Shown here piece by piece: positions 1-8,824 of a stretch of DNA of 64,000 nt. Source of the stretch: Candidatus Protochlamydia naegleriophila. Lineage in GTDB: Bacteria > Chlamydiota > Chlamydiia > Chlamydiales > Parachlamydiaceae. A program made the translations under genes and the position numbers. Numbering within the stretch: position 1 is the stretch's first letter; each line of letters begins with the position of its first letter. Below the pieces are notes generated by a model. It had not been told where the DNA came from and searched no databases. It saw only the letters and a list, made by a program, of their open reading frames with translations. Location of the stretch: contig NZ_LN879502.1 of the NCBI RefSeq assembly GCF_001499655.1, positions 2,728,001 through 2,792,000 of the forward strand, given 5' to 3'.

Positions 1-2
1 GC

Positions 3-2528
3 CTAGATTCTTCTGTTCAGCTGAATTCTCTCGGAGAGAAGATGCGCGAACATCACATTCGCTACAACAAAAGTGGTCAAAAAGTTTTAGAGAAGCATCT
101 CATTTTAGCAAATGGGCAGGAAGCGGGCAGTTATTTGATTCGTTGGAGCTACGATAGTAGCGGCCGACTCCTAGCCCTCTACGAAGCAGCTGGCTCCTCT
201 CATCAAAAGGTCACCTATTATCAATACGACGAAAGTGGGCGTTTAATCGCTCTAATCAAGCCTGATGGCATTGCCCTCAATTATACCTATAATAGCAAGA
301 ACCTTTTAGCTTCTTTTAAAGCGAGTGATAGCTCATTCGCGTACGCCTATCACTATGATGGCCAACAACGCTTGGTCGCAGTGCACGACCTCATCCACGA
401 CATCGTTCAAACCAAACGTTATAATGCTTTCGACGAAGTCGTTGAAGAAAACTTGGGAACGGAGCACACGACGCTTCGCTATAACTATGACCTAGCTGGA
501 CGCAAAACTGAGATTGAATTGCCCGATGCATCACGCATTCTCTACCACTATGAGGGCTCTTATTTAAAATCGGTTGAACGCACTGATGCCGACCAAAACT
601 CCGTTTACATCCATCACTACAACTACAGTCATCCTGCTGGAGCCATCAATAGCTGCGATTTAATTGCCGGTGTGGGATCGCTAAGTTACCGTCACGATGC
701 ACAAGGGCAATTGATCGCCATTGAATCTCCTTGGTGGTCGGAAACGATCACCGAATCCGATAGAGCAAATCGCTTAACAGCTCTCTCAATCGAAGATCCG
801 CTGGGCTCTATCAATCACTCTTACGTCTATGCTGATGATAACCAGCTTCTTGAAGAGCAAGGAGAGGTCAATCACAGCTATCACTATGACTCTCTTTACA
901 ACCGCATAGCCCAAAATGGCCAAGCTTGGAAGGTTAATCCCCTCAACCAGTTAGTTGAAACTCCTTCCCATCAATTCCTCTACGACTCTAATGGCAATCT
1001 AGTTGGTAAGCACGGCTCGGGAAGGCCTTATGAATATACTTACGATGCCTTAAATCGCCTCACCTCCATCACCTGTCCGACTCAATTTTCCGTCCATTAC
1101 CTCTACGATGCCTTCGACCGCTGTTTGAGTCAGGAAATTTACCTTTGGAATAGCCAAGAGGCAACCTGGAAAAAGGACCATGCGAGCTTTTTCATCTACG
1201 ACGGTCATAAGGAAATCGGCAAACTCAACCATGCATATCAACTAACAGAGTTGCGCGTCCTTGGGCTCGGTAAAGGAGCCGAAATCAGCGCCGCCATCGC
1301 CATTGAAATCGGCGAAAGAGTCTTTGCCCCGATTCACGATCATCAAGGCTCGGTACGTTGCTTAGTTGATACCGCCACGGGAGCTGTAGCAGAATTTTAC
1401 CGCTATTCTGCCTTTGGCATTGAAACCATCTTCGATTCTCTAGGAGAACGGTTAGAAGGCTCCGAGGTGGGCAATCCCTGGCGTTTTTCTAGTAAACGCA
1501 TGGAAGAGCAAACGGGCCTCGTCTCTTTCGGCAAACGCTACTACGACCCGCAAATGGGAAGATGGCTCTCTCCAGATCCTCTCTTTTTCTACGATACGCC
1601 CAACCTCTATGCCTTCGTCAGGAACAACAGCATCAACCACTACGATCTCTATGGACTCTTTTCAATCGGTAACGTTTGGGATACAGCCATTAACTTTTTC
1701 TTCGATAGTTTCCATCATTTGCAAACCTCTGCTCATCACTTCAAAACCAGGCTCAATTCTGAACTTAAGCTGCCCGAACCTCTGGGTGCTGCTTTTGAAA
1801 GAATTGGCAGGCGTTTATTCGGCAGCACAACCTATGCTTTGATGGGCAATGATTATGAACGCACCGAAGTAGGCACTTACGGCAAAAAAGAGATGGGCGA
1901 TAAAATCCGGGTGAGTTTCATCAACGGAATTTTAACCAGCCACAAAGACATGCTAGAAAATCTCGAGATTATTTCTGAGTCACACGGCGGCGTCAAGGTC
2001 CACTACATCTTCCGTCCAACCGAAGGGTGGACATGGGATATCAGCCGCGCCATGATAATTAAAATGGCTTTTGGTTTAGGTTTTAGATCGATTCACGCTC
2101 ATCTTTTAGCAGCGCAGTGGCGCTCCCTCATTCATGAGATGGGAGGCATAGAAGGAGGCGGAACGATCATACACTATGCTCACAGTCTCGGAGGAACGGA
2201 AACAGATCGTGCTCGCGCATTATTGAGTCCCGAAGAGCAACGAATGATTCGCGTCGTCACCTTTGGATCGGCAACCATGGTCTGCAATCAAGGCTTCGAA
2301 AATGTCGTCAACTATGTAAGTGTCCATGATGGAGTTTGTAAGCTCGATCTATTTGGCAATATCCGCAACCTATTTGATCCCAGCAGCAATATTCGCTTCC
2401 AAGGAGACTTCTTATCCTGGCATTTATGCTCAACTCTCGGCATCAAAGATCACTTTCTCAGCGGTCCCACCTATGCCCCAATTATTCGACAGCTTGGAGA
2501 ACAATTCTTAAGAGAATTTAGCCCATAG
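3..2528 (+). CDS. RHS/YD-repeat protein with C-terminal alpha/beta-hydrolase-like domain (5' end outside window)
   Basis: This is the 3' part of a large polymorphic-toxin-type protein. The frame is open to the window edge before the first ATG at 42, so the true start probably lies upstream. From the N-terminal side there are many YD repeats of the type YDxxGRL. They end in an RHS core around residues 480-540 (counted from the ATG at 42), with the motifs RYYDPQMGRWLSPDP and NLYAFVRNNS. After the core, about 290 residues form a distinct tip containing AHSLGG with Ser715, which resembles the nucleophile elbow of a lipase. VTFGSA, a VHDGV Asp and a late DHFL His follow as possible other triad members. 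RHS proteins encapsulate a variable C-terminal effector, so this tip is the likely active part. No immunity gene follows directly. A hydrolase with lipase activity is inferred, not shown. Confidence 0.85.
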   Translation, partial: LDSSVQLNSLGEKMREHHIRYNKSGQKVLEKHLILANGQEAGSYLIRWSYDSSGRLLALYEAAGSSHQKVTYYQYDESGRLIALIKPDGIALNYTYNSKNLLASFKASDSSFAYAYHYDGQQRLVAVHDLIHDIVQTKRYNAFDEVVEENLGTEHTTLRYNYDLAGRKTEIELPDASRILYHYEGSYLKSVERTDADQNSVYIHHYNYSHPAGAINSCDLIAGVGSLSYRHDAQGQLIAIESPWWSETITESDRANRLTALSIEDPLGSINHSYVYADDNQLLEEQGEVNHSYHYDSLYNRIAQNGQAWKVNPLNQLVETPSHQFLYDSNGNLVGKHGSGRPYEYTYDALNRLTSITCPTQFSVHYLYDAFDRCLSQEIYLWNSQEATWKKDHASFFIYDGHKEIGKLNHAYQLTELRVLGLGKGAEISAAIAIEIGERVFAPIHDHQGSVRCLVDTATGAVAEFYRYSAFGIETIFDSLGERLEGSEVGNPWRFSSKRMEEQTGLVSFGKRYYDPQMGRWLSPDPLFFYDTPNLYAFVRNNSINHYDLYGLFSIGNVWDTAINFFFDSFHHLQTSAHHFKTRLNSELKLPEPLGAAFERIGRRLFGSTTYALMGNDYERTEVGTYGKKEMGDKIRVSFINGILTSHKDMLENLEIISESHGGVKVHYIFRPTEGWTWDISRAMIIKMAFGLGFRSIHAHLLAAQWRSLIHEMGGIEGGGTIIHYAHSLGGTETDRARALLSPEEQRMIRVVTFGSATMVCNQGFENVVNYVSVHDGVCKLDLFGNIRNLFDPSSNIRFQGDFLSWHLCSTLGIKDHFLSGPTYAPIIRQLGEQFLREFSP

Positions 2529-2568
2529 CCCTAATCCATCACAGGCAACTGTTTTGGAGTCAATCTCT

Positions 2569-2589
2569 ACCCAGGCAAAATGCCTGGGT
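2569..2589 (+). terminator. Possible terminator of the RHS gene
   Basis: A perfect 8-bp stem (ACCCAGGC/GCCTGGGT) with a 5-base loop lies 40 bp after the RHS stop codon. Only a weak T-rich run follows, so termination efficiency is uncertain. Confidence 0.45.
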
Positions 2590-2981
2590 GAGCCTTGTTC
2601 TAAAAGCGACATTCATTCACTCTAACAGTTTAAATCCATTCTTCAATCTCTCATTACTTTTCGAACTCTTACTCACAATCTCACACTAGTCGCTCATCGC
2701 AATAGGTTATAGTTTCTAAACAGGTAATGCTCGATCAGGCGCCCTAACGACCTCTGACAATCCTTAATTGGAAGCTTGCAGCAACTAGCCAAAGATGCTT
2801 GTTGGGAATCAAAATCTTTACTCGAATGGATAGACACATATAAATCCTTCACTTGAATCAATATCGAAAAGAAGCCACTTTTGCATGCAAAATGCGCACA
2901 AAAAATGGCTTCCCTTAGCTAGGGAAACACCCCTTTTCCCTCGGGGAAATAGAGAATTTTACTTTTTTACGAATAAAGCCC
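2590..2981. other. Gene-free spacer
   Basis: No convincing coding sequence is visible between the RHS gene hairpin and the tRNA promoter. The stretch is ordinary AT-rich spacer, with one GC-rich inverted patch near 2925-2950 (CCCCTTTTCCCTCGGGG). Confidence 0.5.
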
Positions 2982-3011
2982 TTGCAAAAAAAGGGCATAT
3001 CCAATTACAAT
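2982..3011 (+). promoter_or_regulatory. Sigma-66/70-type promoter of tRNA-Arg
   Basis: TTGCAA at 2982-2987 and TACAAT at 3006-3011 are separated by 18 bp. This would place transcription start about 7 bp before the tRNA 5' end at 3025. It is likely also the promoter for the metallo-hydrolase gene fused behind the tRNA. Confidence 0.5.
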
Positions 3012-3024
3012 CTCATCTTCCTTT

Positions 3025-3098
3025 GCACTGGTAGCTCAATTGGATAGAGTACCCGGCTACGAACCGGGCGGTTAGAGGTTCGAATCCTCTCCGGTGCA
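3025..3098 (+). tRNA. tRNA-Arg (anticodon ACG)
   Basis: The cloverleaf is complete. The acceptor stem GCACTGG pairs with CCGGTGC (one G-U), the anticodon stem is CCCGG/CCGGG with loop CTACGAA (anticodon ACG at 3059-3061), and the T-arm contains GGTTCGAATCC. The discriminator base is A3098. The CCA end is not encoded: the next three bases are the ATG of the following gene. Confidence 0.95.
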
Positions 3099-3731
3099 AT
3101 GTTTATTCAAGCTTTTCCATCAGGTCCATTTTCTACCAACGCTTATGTAGTTGCTTGTCCGATTACCAAGGAAGCAATCATAGTTGATCCTGCGCCAGAA
3201 TCGGCCCAACCAATACAAAACTCCATTCACCACCACCACCTTACTTGCAAGGCAATTTTATTGACCCATTCTCATTGGGATCACATTGCTGACGTCCACT
3301 CTCTTAAAGAGTTTTACTCCATCCCCGTTTACATTCATCCCCTAGATGCTCCCAATTTAGAAAAGCCAGGTAGCGACGGACTTCCCTACTGGATTTCAAT
3401 CAGAGGAGTAACACCTGATGTCTTCATCCAAGAGGAAACTCCCATCTCTGTCGGGGATTTAACTTTTCAAGTCATTCATACACCCGGGCATTCTCCTGGA
3501 AGCGTCTGCTTCTATGAAGCCAAAACAGCCACATTAATCGCTGGCGATACGTTATTCAAGGGAACCATCGGCAATCTCTCTTTTCCAACGAGCCAACCCC
3601 CTCTCATGTGGTCATCGCTCGATAAGCTAGCCAAACTCCCCCCAGAAACAAAGGTCTATCCTGGCCATGGACCAAGCACGACCATCGGAGCCGAATCGTG
3701 GTTGCCGAACGCCAAGCAATTATTTGAATAA
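3099..3731 (+). CDS. MBL-fold metallo-hydrolase (glyoxalase II-like)
   Basis: This 210-residue zinc hydrolase of the metallo-beta-lactamase superfamily belongs to the small YcbL/glyoxalase-II-like branch, which hydrolyses thioesters such as S-lactoylglutathione. The start MFIQAFPSGPFSTNAYVV matches the usual N-terminus of the family. The metal motif HxHxDH is present as THSHWDH, followed by HTPGHSPGSV, the AGDTLF aspartate, and a C-terminal YPGHGP histidine. The ATG follows the last base of tRNA-Arg with no gap, so no ordinary Shine-Dalgarno site is available. Translation probably depends on a leaderless mRNA produced by tRNA 3' processing. The exact substrate is not known from sequence. Confidence 0.9.
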   Translation: MFIQAFPSGPFSTNAYVVACPITKEAIIVDPAPESAQPIQNSIHHHHLTCKAILLTHSHWDHIADVHSLKEFYSIPVYIHPLDAPNLEKPGSDGLPYWISIRGVTPDVFIQEETPISVGDLTFQVIHTPGHSPGSVCFYEAKTATLIAGDTLFKGTIGNLSFPTSQPPLMWSSLDKLAKLPPETKVYPGHGPSTTIGAESWLPNAKQLFE

Positions 3732-3853
3732 TAGACTTCTTTCGAAAGCTTTTGCTATGATAAACCTCTTATAATCTTTATAACCTAACATCTTGGATTT
3801 TCTTGGCTTTTAAACGCCATCGATCCAACACTTCACCTGAAAGGAGAATTCTC

Positions 3854-4462
3854 ATGGGAGTTTTAGTAGGTAAGCCAGCACCTGATTTTAAAGCCAAAGC
3901 CGTTGTCAATGGACAAATCGTAAGCGATTTCTCTCTCTTGCACTTTAAAGGGCAGAATATTGTTCTTTTCTTTTATCCTTTAGACTTTACTTTTGTATGC
4001 CCAACAGAACTCCACGCCTTCCAAGAGAGGCTCGAAGAGTTTGAAAAAAGAAACGCCCAAGTCATCGGCTGCTCAATCGACAGCTGCTATACTCACTTAG
4101 CGTGGCTCAATACCCCTAAAAATAAAGGTGGTATCGAAGGAGTCGACTATCCGCTCATTTCCGATATCAACAAAACGATTGCCAAAGACTACGACGTCTT
4201 AATGCATCAAGAAGGCATAGCCTATCGCGGCCTCTTTTTAATCGACAAAGAAGGAATCGTACGCCATCAGGTCGTCAACGATCTCCCACTCGGTCGCTCG
4301 GTCGACGAAGCGATCCGCATTTTGGATGCTCTTCTTTACTTTGAAAATCATGGAGAGGTATGCCCCGCCAACTGGCAACAGGGTCAAAAAGCCTTTAAGC
4401 CTTCTTATGAAGGACTCGAAGACTATTTTGCAACCGTACCTGTTCAGCGCAGCCACCAATAA
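3854..4462 (+). CDS. ahpC: 2-Cys peroxiredoxin (AhpC/Prx1 type)
   Basis: This thiol peroxidase detoxifies hydrogen peroxide and organic peroxides, and would help the bacterium withstand host oxidants. The start at 3854 is chosen because AAGGAG lies 7-8 bp upstream and the protein then begins MGVLVGKPAPDF, as in the family (202 aa). The peroxidatic cysteine sits in DFTFVCPTE and the resolving cysteine in GEVCPANW, which makes it a typical 2-Cys enzyme. GLFLID and the conserved C-terminal region are intact. A dedicated reductase (AhpF) is not adjacent; thioredoxin is the likely electron donor. The gene stands alone between two divergent or convergent neighbours. Confidence 0.95.
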   Translation: MGVLVGKPAPDFKAKAVVNGQIVSDFSLLHFKGQNIVLFFYPLDFTFVCPTELHAFQERLEEFEKRNAQVIGCSIDSCYTHLAWLNTPKNKGGIEGVDYPLISDINKTIAKDYDVLMHQEGIAYRGLFLIDKEGIVRHQVVNDLPLGRSVDEAIRILDALLYFENHGEVCPANWQQGQKAFKPSYEGLEDYFATVPVQRSHQ

Positions 4463-4513
4463 GAATCTTTTGTAGGCATGAATCAAGATTTACTTGATTC
4501 ATGCCTCATCAAT

Positions 4514-5443
4514 TTAACCGGGAGAATGTGCTGCCAAAGTAGCAACTCCCATCTGCTGCCCCATCAGACAACGCATTTCCAAACCGGCCTCCGTCGCCTC
4601 TAAAAGGTCTTGATCGAATTGAATCGCGCCTTTTGCAAACAGGAGAATCAAAGAAGAGCCCCCAAATTCAAAATAGCCTTTTTCAGCCCCTTTTGCCTGC
4701 TCTTTAAAGGGCTCATATGTTTGCCGAATACTTCCCACATTTGTGGCTCCAATCTCCAAATACAATACCTTGCCAAAGTGACTGGTTTGCAATTCACAGA
4801 GCGTACGCTTATTTTGCGTAAAGATATCGAGGTTATTTTTTATGGCCAGAGGATTGACCGAATAAAGCCATCCATTGATTAAATGGGATTGACCTGGAAT
4901 GCAATCACATGGGAAGTGAAAGCGGTGATAATCAGACGGGCACAGGCGAACGATCGTCATGCCCCCCCCTTCATATTCTTTAGCCAGATTCTTATCCCCA
5001 AGCAAGGCGCCCAAGCAGAATTTTTTTCCTTTGACGATGAATCCATCAACCGCATCGATATCTTGATAGAAATAATAACGTCCATCGGCCGGCATCACGG
5101 CTACAGATGCTCCTGGAGTGATCGGCCTCGCCTCTGGCTTGAGCCGACGAATAAAAAAATCGTTAAAGGATTGAAAGTGGGAAATTGGCAAGAGAAACTC
5201 AGCCGTGTCAATATCGAAAGCTTTCACAAAAGGAGCGATTTTTTTGGCGCTGGACCGCCTTTTTTGTAAGGCCCCATAAAGAGAAGAAAACCAAGGCCAC
5301 TTAGCTAGGAGAGGCAGCAGGGAAGGACGCAGCAGATGACTAATCCAACGATTTCCGTACAAGAGGCGAATAGCCTTCCCTTTATACACCTTTTCTACCT
5401 GTTTTTGACCGGTTAAACGATCAATATAAACAATGTCTGCCAT
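4514..5443 (-). CDS. psd: Phosphatidylserine decarboxylase
   Basis: This membrane-associated enzyme turns phosphatidylserine into phosphatidylethanolamine. It is made as a proenzyme that cleaves itself to form a pyruvoyl group. The self-cleavage motif is FGGSS near residue 263. Other family marks are FNDFFIRRLKPEARPI, the catalytic-triad segments PADGRYYF and DYHRFHFP, and NVGSI. The 309-aa length and the N-terminal INRxTG-like start (YIDRLTGQKQVEK) resemble the chlamydial form. It is divergent from mnmE, the same neighbourhood as in Chlamydia. Confidence 0.95.
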   Translation of the reverse strand: MADIVYIDRLTGQKQVEKVYKGKAIRLLYGNRWISHLLRPSLLPLLAKWPWFSSLYGALQKRRSSAKKIAPFVKAFDIDTAEFLLPISHFQSFNDFFIRRLKPEARPITPGASVAVMPADGRYYFYQDIDAVDGFIVKGKKFCLGALLGDKNLAKEYEGGGMTIVRLCPSDYHRFHFPCDCIPGQSHLINGWLYSVNPLAIKNNLDIFTQNKRTLCELQTSHFGKVLYLEIGATNVGSIRQTYEPFKEQAKGAEKGYFEFGGSSLILLFAKGAIQFDQDLLEATEAGLEMRCLMGQQMGVATLAAHSPG

Positions 5444-5637
5444 ATCACATCCATGGGTTAAGTCTAAAATCCCTTCTTGATTATCAAATACTCGCTTAAG
5501 CCTTTCCCATTGAGTTGATAATCAAATGGATGCATCAAAAGCGGATTTAGTATAACATAGGAGCTCCAGTTCTTTCAAGAACCCGATCCATTTTATTTTT
5601 TTTGATCATACTAATTTTTAAAGGCCGCATTATCGAC

Positions 5638-7014
5638 ATGGAATTCATTCACCAACCTTACTTTCCAGGAGAAACCATCGCCGCCATTGCTACCCCTCCG
5701 GGAGAGGGAGGAGTCGCGATCATACGCATCTCGGGTGACGATGCACTAGCAGTAGCTGCCCGCATTTTCTCTGGCCCTATTCTCACCTACCGCTCCCATA
5801 CAGCGCATTTCGGACACATCTACAATGCGCAAGGGGAACATGTAGATGATGTATTGGTCTTGGTAATGCTTGGCAAACGCTCGTATACGGGTGAAAATAC
5901 GGTCGAAATTCACTGCCACGGCGGCGGCCTCATTACGAGGCGAGTGCTGGAAGTCGTTCTGAACGCCGGTGCACGCGCCGCACTTCCTGGAGAATTTACC
6001 TTCAAGGCCTTCATGAACGGTAAAATGGACTTGGCTCAAGCGGAAGCTGTGCAAGAGTTGATCTGCGCCAAAAATGAAAAAGCTCTAGATGCAGCTGAAG
6101 GGCAATTAAAAGGTTCTTTATCGACGCGCGTGCTTGCCTTCCAGCACACCCTCACCCAAATTGCTGCCATCCTGGAGGCCTGGGTCGACTTTCCGGAAGA
6201 GGGGCTCGAATTTGCGACAATGGAAGAGTTGAATGAAGACCTAGAGCAGGTTGCAACCTCCATGGAAAAGCTCGTCAAGACCTTCCATGATGGGAAAATT
6301 TTACATGATGGTTTATCGCTTTGCCTGGTTGGCTGCCCAAACGTTGGTAAATCATCCTTGATGAATGCCTTGCTGGACAAAGACCGTGCCATCGTCTCCC
6401 CCATTCCAGGAACGACGCGCGACGTCTTAGAGGATCATCTGCGCTTGAATGGCCTGCACATCAAATTGAGCGATACGGCAGGCATCCGCGAAGCACACGA
6501 AAGCATTGAACAAGAGGGAATCAGGCGGTCCAAGCAGGCCATGCAACAGGCAGACTTGATCCTCCTCGTCTTGGATGCTCATAAAGGCTTAGAAGAAGAA
6601 GATCTACAGCTTCTAGCGCAAGTTCCTCAAAAGAAAACAATTGTCGTCTGGAATAAGATGGATCTCTCTCACCCAGCACTTCCCAAGCTAGATGTTCCTT
6701 ATCTCGTTCACTTATCAGCCAAAGAGAGGGAAGGATTAGATCAGCTCCATGCGGCTATCGATACCATTATTTGGAGTAATGGCCCTCCATCTAAAGAGGA
6801 GATTTTAATCACCAATATCCGGCATAAAGAGGCCTTAGTAGAATCGATCGAAGCCATCAGACGCGTGCAAGAAGGCTTGCGCCTGGACGTATCGCCAGAA
6901 TTTTTAACACTGGATATGCGCCAATCTTTAGGCGAGCTAGGCAAGATCATTGGAACGAATATTTCTGAAGATATTTTATCAGCCATCTTTTCTAAATTTT
7001 GTATCGGCAAATGA
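5638..7014 (+). CDS. mnmE: tRNA modification GTPase MnmE
   Basis: MnmE works with MnmG to install the carboxymethylaminomethyl group at U34 of certain tRNAs. An earlier in-frame ATG at 5602 exists, but the start at 5638 gives the family N-terminus (PGETIAAIATPPGEGGVAI) and 458 residues, the usual length. Residues 1-120 form the folate-binding domain. The inserted GTPase has the P-loop GCPNVGKSS (232-240), the G2 loop PGTTRD, DTAG and NKMD. The C-terminal FCIGK carries the catalytic cysteine. The stop codon overlaps the start of nth (ATGA), so the two genes are translationally coupled. Confidence 0.97.
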   Translation: MEFIHQPYFPGETIAAIATPPGEGGVAIIRISGDDALAVAARIFSGPILTYRSHTAHFGHIYNAQGEHVDDVLVLVMLGKRSYTGENTVEIHCHGGGLITRRVLEVVLNAGARAALPGEFTFKAFMNGKMDLAQAEAVQELICAKNEKALDAAEGQLKGSLSTRVLAFQHTLTQIAAILEAWVDFPEEGLEFATMEELNEDLEQVATSMEKLVKTFHDGKILHDGLSLCLVGCPNVGKSSLMNALLDKDRAIVSPIPGTTRDVLEDHLRLNGLHIKLSDTAGIREAHESIEQEGIRRSKQAMQQADLILLVLDAHKGLEEEDLQLLAQVPQKKTIVVWNKMDLSHPALPKLDVPYLVHLSAKEREGLDQLHAAIDTIIWSNGPPSKEEILITNIRHKEALVESIEAIRRVQEGLRLDVSPEFLTLDMRQSLGELGKIIGTNISEDILSAIFSKFCIGK

Positions 7015-7634
7015 CAAAGCAAGCAACCGCCAAGAAAATTCAAAAAATCTTGAATGAGATTTACCCCGAGCCTCCCATTCCCTTGCAGCATCGCGATAGC
7101 TATACGCTTCTGATAGCCGTCCTTCTATCTGCCCATTGCACAGATGCGCGCGTGAATAAGGTGACGCCAGTCCTCTTTGCCAAGGCCTCCACTCCCGAGG
7201 AAATGGTCAAATTGTCAGTCGAGGAAATTGAAAATATTATCCGCACCTGCGGACTCGGGCCTCGCAAGTCCAAAGCCATTTGGGAGCTCTCTCACATCCT
7301 CATCAATGAGCATCAGGGAAAGGTACCGGATAGTTTTGAAGCCTTAGAAGCACTTCCAGGAGTTGGGCATAAAACGGCATCGGTCGTTATGTCGCATGCG
7401 TTTAACAAGGCCGCCTTTCCAGTCGACACCCACATTCACAGATGCGCTAAAAGATGGGGATTGAGCAATGGCAAGAACGTAAAACAGACGGAAAAGGATC
7501 TCAAAGAGCTTTTCCCTAAAAAGGATTGGAATCGACTCCACCTCCAAATCATCTATTTTGGGCGTGAATACTGCCAAGCACGCAATCACACCCCCTCTCT
7601 CTGTCCCATTTGCTCGTGGGCTTCGAACAGTTAG
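7011..7634 (+). CDS. nth: Endonuclease III (Nth) with incomplete Fe-S cysteine set
   Basis: This bifunctional DNA glycosylase/AP lyase removes oxidised pyrimidines. The start at 7011 overlaps the mnmE stop by 4 bp, giving 207 aa. The helix-hairpin-helix LPGVGHKTASVV carries the catalytic lysine, and VDTHIHR supplies the catalytic aspartate. The C-terminus normally holds a 4Fe-4S cluster with spacing C-x6-C-x2-C-x5-C. Here only three cysteines are seen in the tail (YCQARNHTPSLCPICSW), with spacing C-x9-C-x2-C and no fourth one before the stop. The cluster is therefore likely altered or absent. The 3' end overlaps that of ruvA on the other strand by 4 bp. Confidence 0.93.
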   Translation: MTKQATAKKIQKILNEIYPEPPIPLQHRDSYTLLIAVLLSAHCTDARVNKVTPVLFAKASTPEEMVKLSVEEIENIIRTCGLGPRKSKAIWELSHILINEHQGKVPDSFEALEALPGVGHKTASVVMSHAFNKAAFPVDTHIHRCAKRWGLSNGKNVKQTEKDLKELFPKKDWNRLHLQIIYFGREYCQARNHTPSLCPICSWASNS

Positions 7635-8236
7635 ACGTGCTTTAAAGCCACAGTAATCAAAGTTGCAAGGTCTATTTCGCCAGGCATTTCCTTGATCCCT
7701 TGCTTAATGGCTTTTTGCGCGGTCGTTTGATTGTAGCCTAAATTGATGAGGGCCATCATGGCATCTTGTACAGACTGAGATTTAGGGTCTGATGTCCATG
7801 CTGCCGCTTGATCGGCAACGTCCATCGAAACGATAGAAGGCAGCTTGTCTTTTAATTCGACGATGAGGCGCTCAGCCGTCTTTTTGCCGACACCTGGTAC
7901 ACGGCACAGTGTAGGAAGATCCTGACGCATGACGGCCAGCTGCAATTCAGAAAAAGCCAGATGGCCAATCAGGCTCAAAGCCATTTTAGGCCCAATCCCT
8001 GTCACATTCATCAAAACTTCGAAAATATCGCGCTCCTGGGTACTCAAAAATCCATAAAGCGCTTGTGAAAACTCCCGCACAACAAAAGAAGTATAAAATT
8101 GAACCGGCTCGCCACTCTGCGGCAGCTGTCCAAGCAAGCGACAAGGAATGAAAAGAAGATATCCGACACCCTGAACATCCACAACAGCCTGGGAAGGATT
8201 AGCAGAAACTAGAATTCCTTTGAGATAAGCAAACAT
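7631..8236 (-). CDS. ruvA: Holliday junction helicase subunit RuvA
   Basis: RuvA binds four-way DNA junctions as a tetramer and loads the RuvB motor. The 201-residue protein starts with MFAYLKGILVS and has an OB-fold domain (about 1-65), two helix-hairpin-helix motifs (VTGIGPKMALSLIG and VPGVGKKTAERLIVELKDKL), an acidic linker and a C-terminal three-helix RuvB-binding domain (DAMMALINLGYNQTTAQKAI). It lies downstream of ruvC on the same strand with a 75-bp gap. ruvB is not in the window. Confidence 0.97.
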   Translation of the reverse strand: MFAYLKGILVSANPSQAVVDVQGVGYLLFIPCRLLGQLPQSGEPVQFYTSFVVREFSQALYGFLSTQERDIFEVLMNVTGIGPKMALSLIGHLAFSELQLAVMRQDLPTLCRVPGVGKKTAERLIVELKDKLPSIVSMDVADQAAAWTSDPKSQSVQDAMMALINLGYNQTTAQKAIKQGIKEMPGEIDLATLITVALKHV

Positions 8237-8295
8237 AAACTAAATGATAACTCCGTTAGAGACTTGTAGCAAAGATCATAATAACGCGAAGATTA

Positions 8296-8317
8296 TTTTG
8301 TAAACACCCTCTTAAAT
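8296..8317. repeat. Copy of a 22-bp repeat also present at 47639
   Basis: The sequence around TAAACACCCTCTTAAAT matches the right arm of the 47613-47656 inverted repeat at 20 of 22 positions. It overlaps the stop codon of ruvC. It may be a scar or terminal repeat of a small mobile element, though only one arm is present here. Confidence 0.35.
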
Positions 8318-8824
8318 CTCATTTTCGATTAACTTAAAAGCAGGCACCTGGGCATGACAAATAGCTAAAGCCAAAGCATCGGCCGCATCTTCTGGCTCTG
8401 GAGGTTGCGACAAATTAAGCAAGCGTTGAACCATCCCCTGAACCTGATATTTGCTCGCCCGTCCAGTACCGACGACGGCCAATTTAGCCTGCGTCGGGGC
8501 ATACTCAAAAACGGGAATACCGCGCTTTTTTCCAGCAATGATGGCCACTCCCCTTGCCATTCCAAGCTTGATCGCACTCTGGACATTTTTTTGCACAAAC
8601 TGGGTCTCAATGACTAAAGCCGTTGGCTGATGGAGCTCAACCAGCTGCTCGATCCCCTCAAAAATGACTAAGTAACGATCTGATAACTTGTAATTGGCAG
8701 GAGGGCGAATGCAGCCATAATCGACAGGGAGGTAATGATGCCCTTCAATCCGAATCACCCCATAGCCAGTAACTCTCGTTCCGGGGTCGATCCCTAAAAT
8801 AACCGGTGTTGATCGATGGCTCAT
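8312..8824 (-). CDS. ruvC: Holliday junction resolvase RuvC
   Basis: RuvC cuts Holliday junctions symmetrically in the RuvABC complex. The 170-residue protein has the RNase-H-like fold with the acidic catalytic residues visible: Asp in GIDPGTRVTGYGVI, Glu in LVIETQF, and the pair in EPEDAADALALAICH. The N-terminal MSHRSTP extension is short. Its ATG overlaps the stop codon of the upstream coiled-coil gene (ATGA), so the pair is probably co-translated. The stop codon lies inside a repeat copy shared with 47.6 kb. Confidence 0.97.
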   Translation of the reverse strand: MSHRSTPVILGIDPGTRVTGYGVIRIEGHHYLPVDYGCIRPPANYKLSDRYLVIFEGIEQLVELHQPTALVIETQFVQKNVQSAIKLGMARGVAIIAGKKRGIPVFEYAPTQAKLAVVGTGRASKYQVQGMVQRLLNLSQPPEPEDAADALALAICHAQVPAFKLIENEI

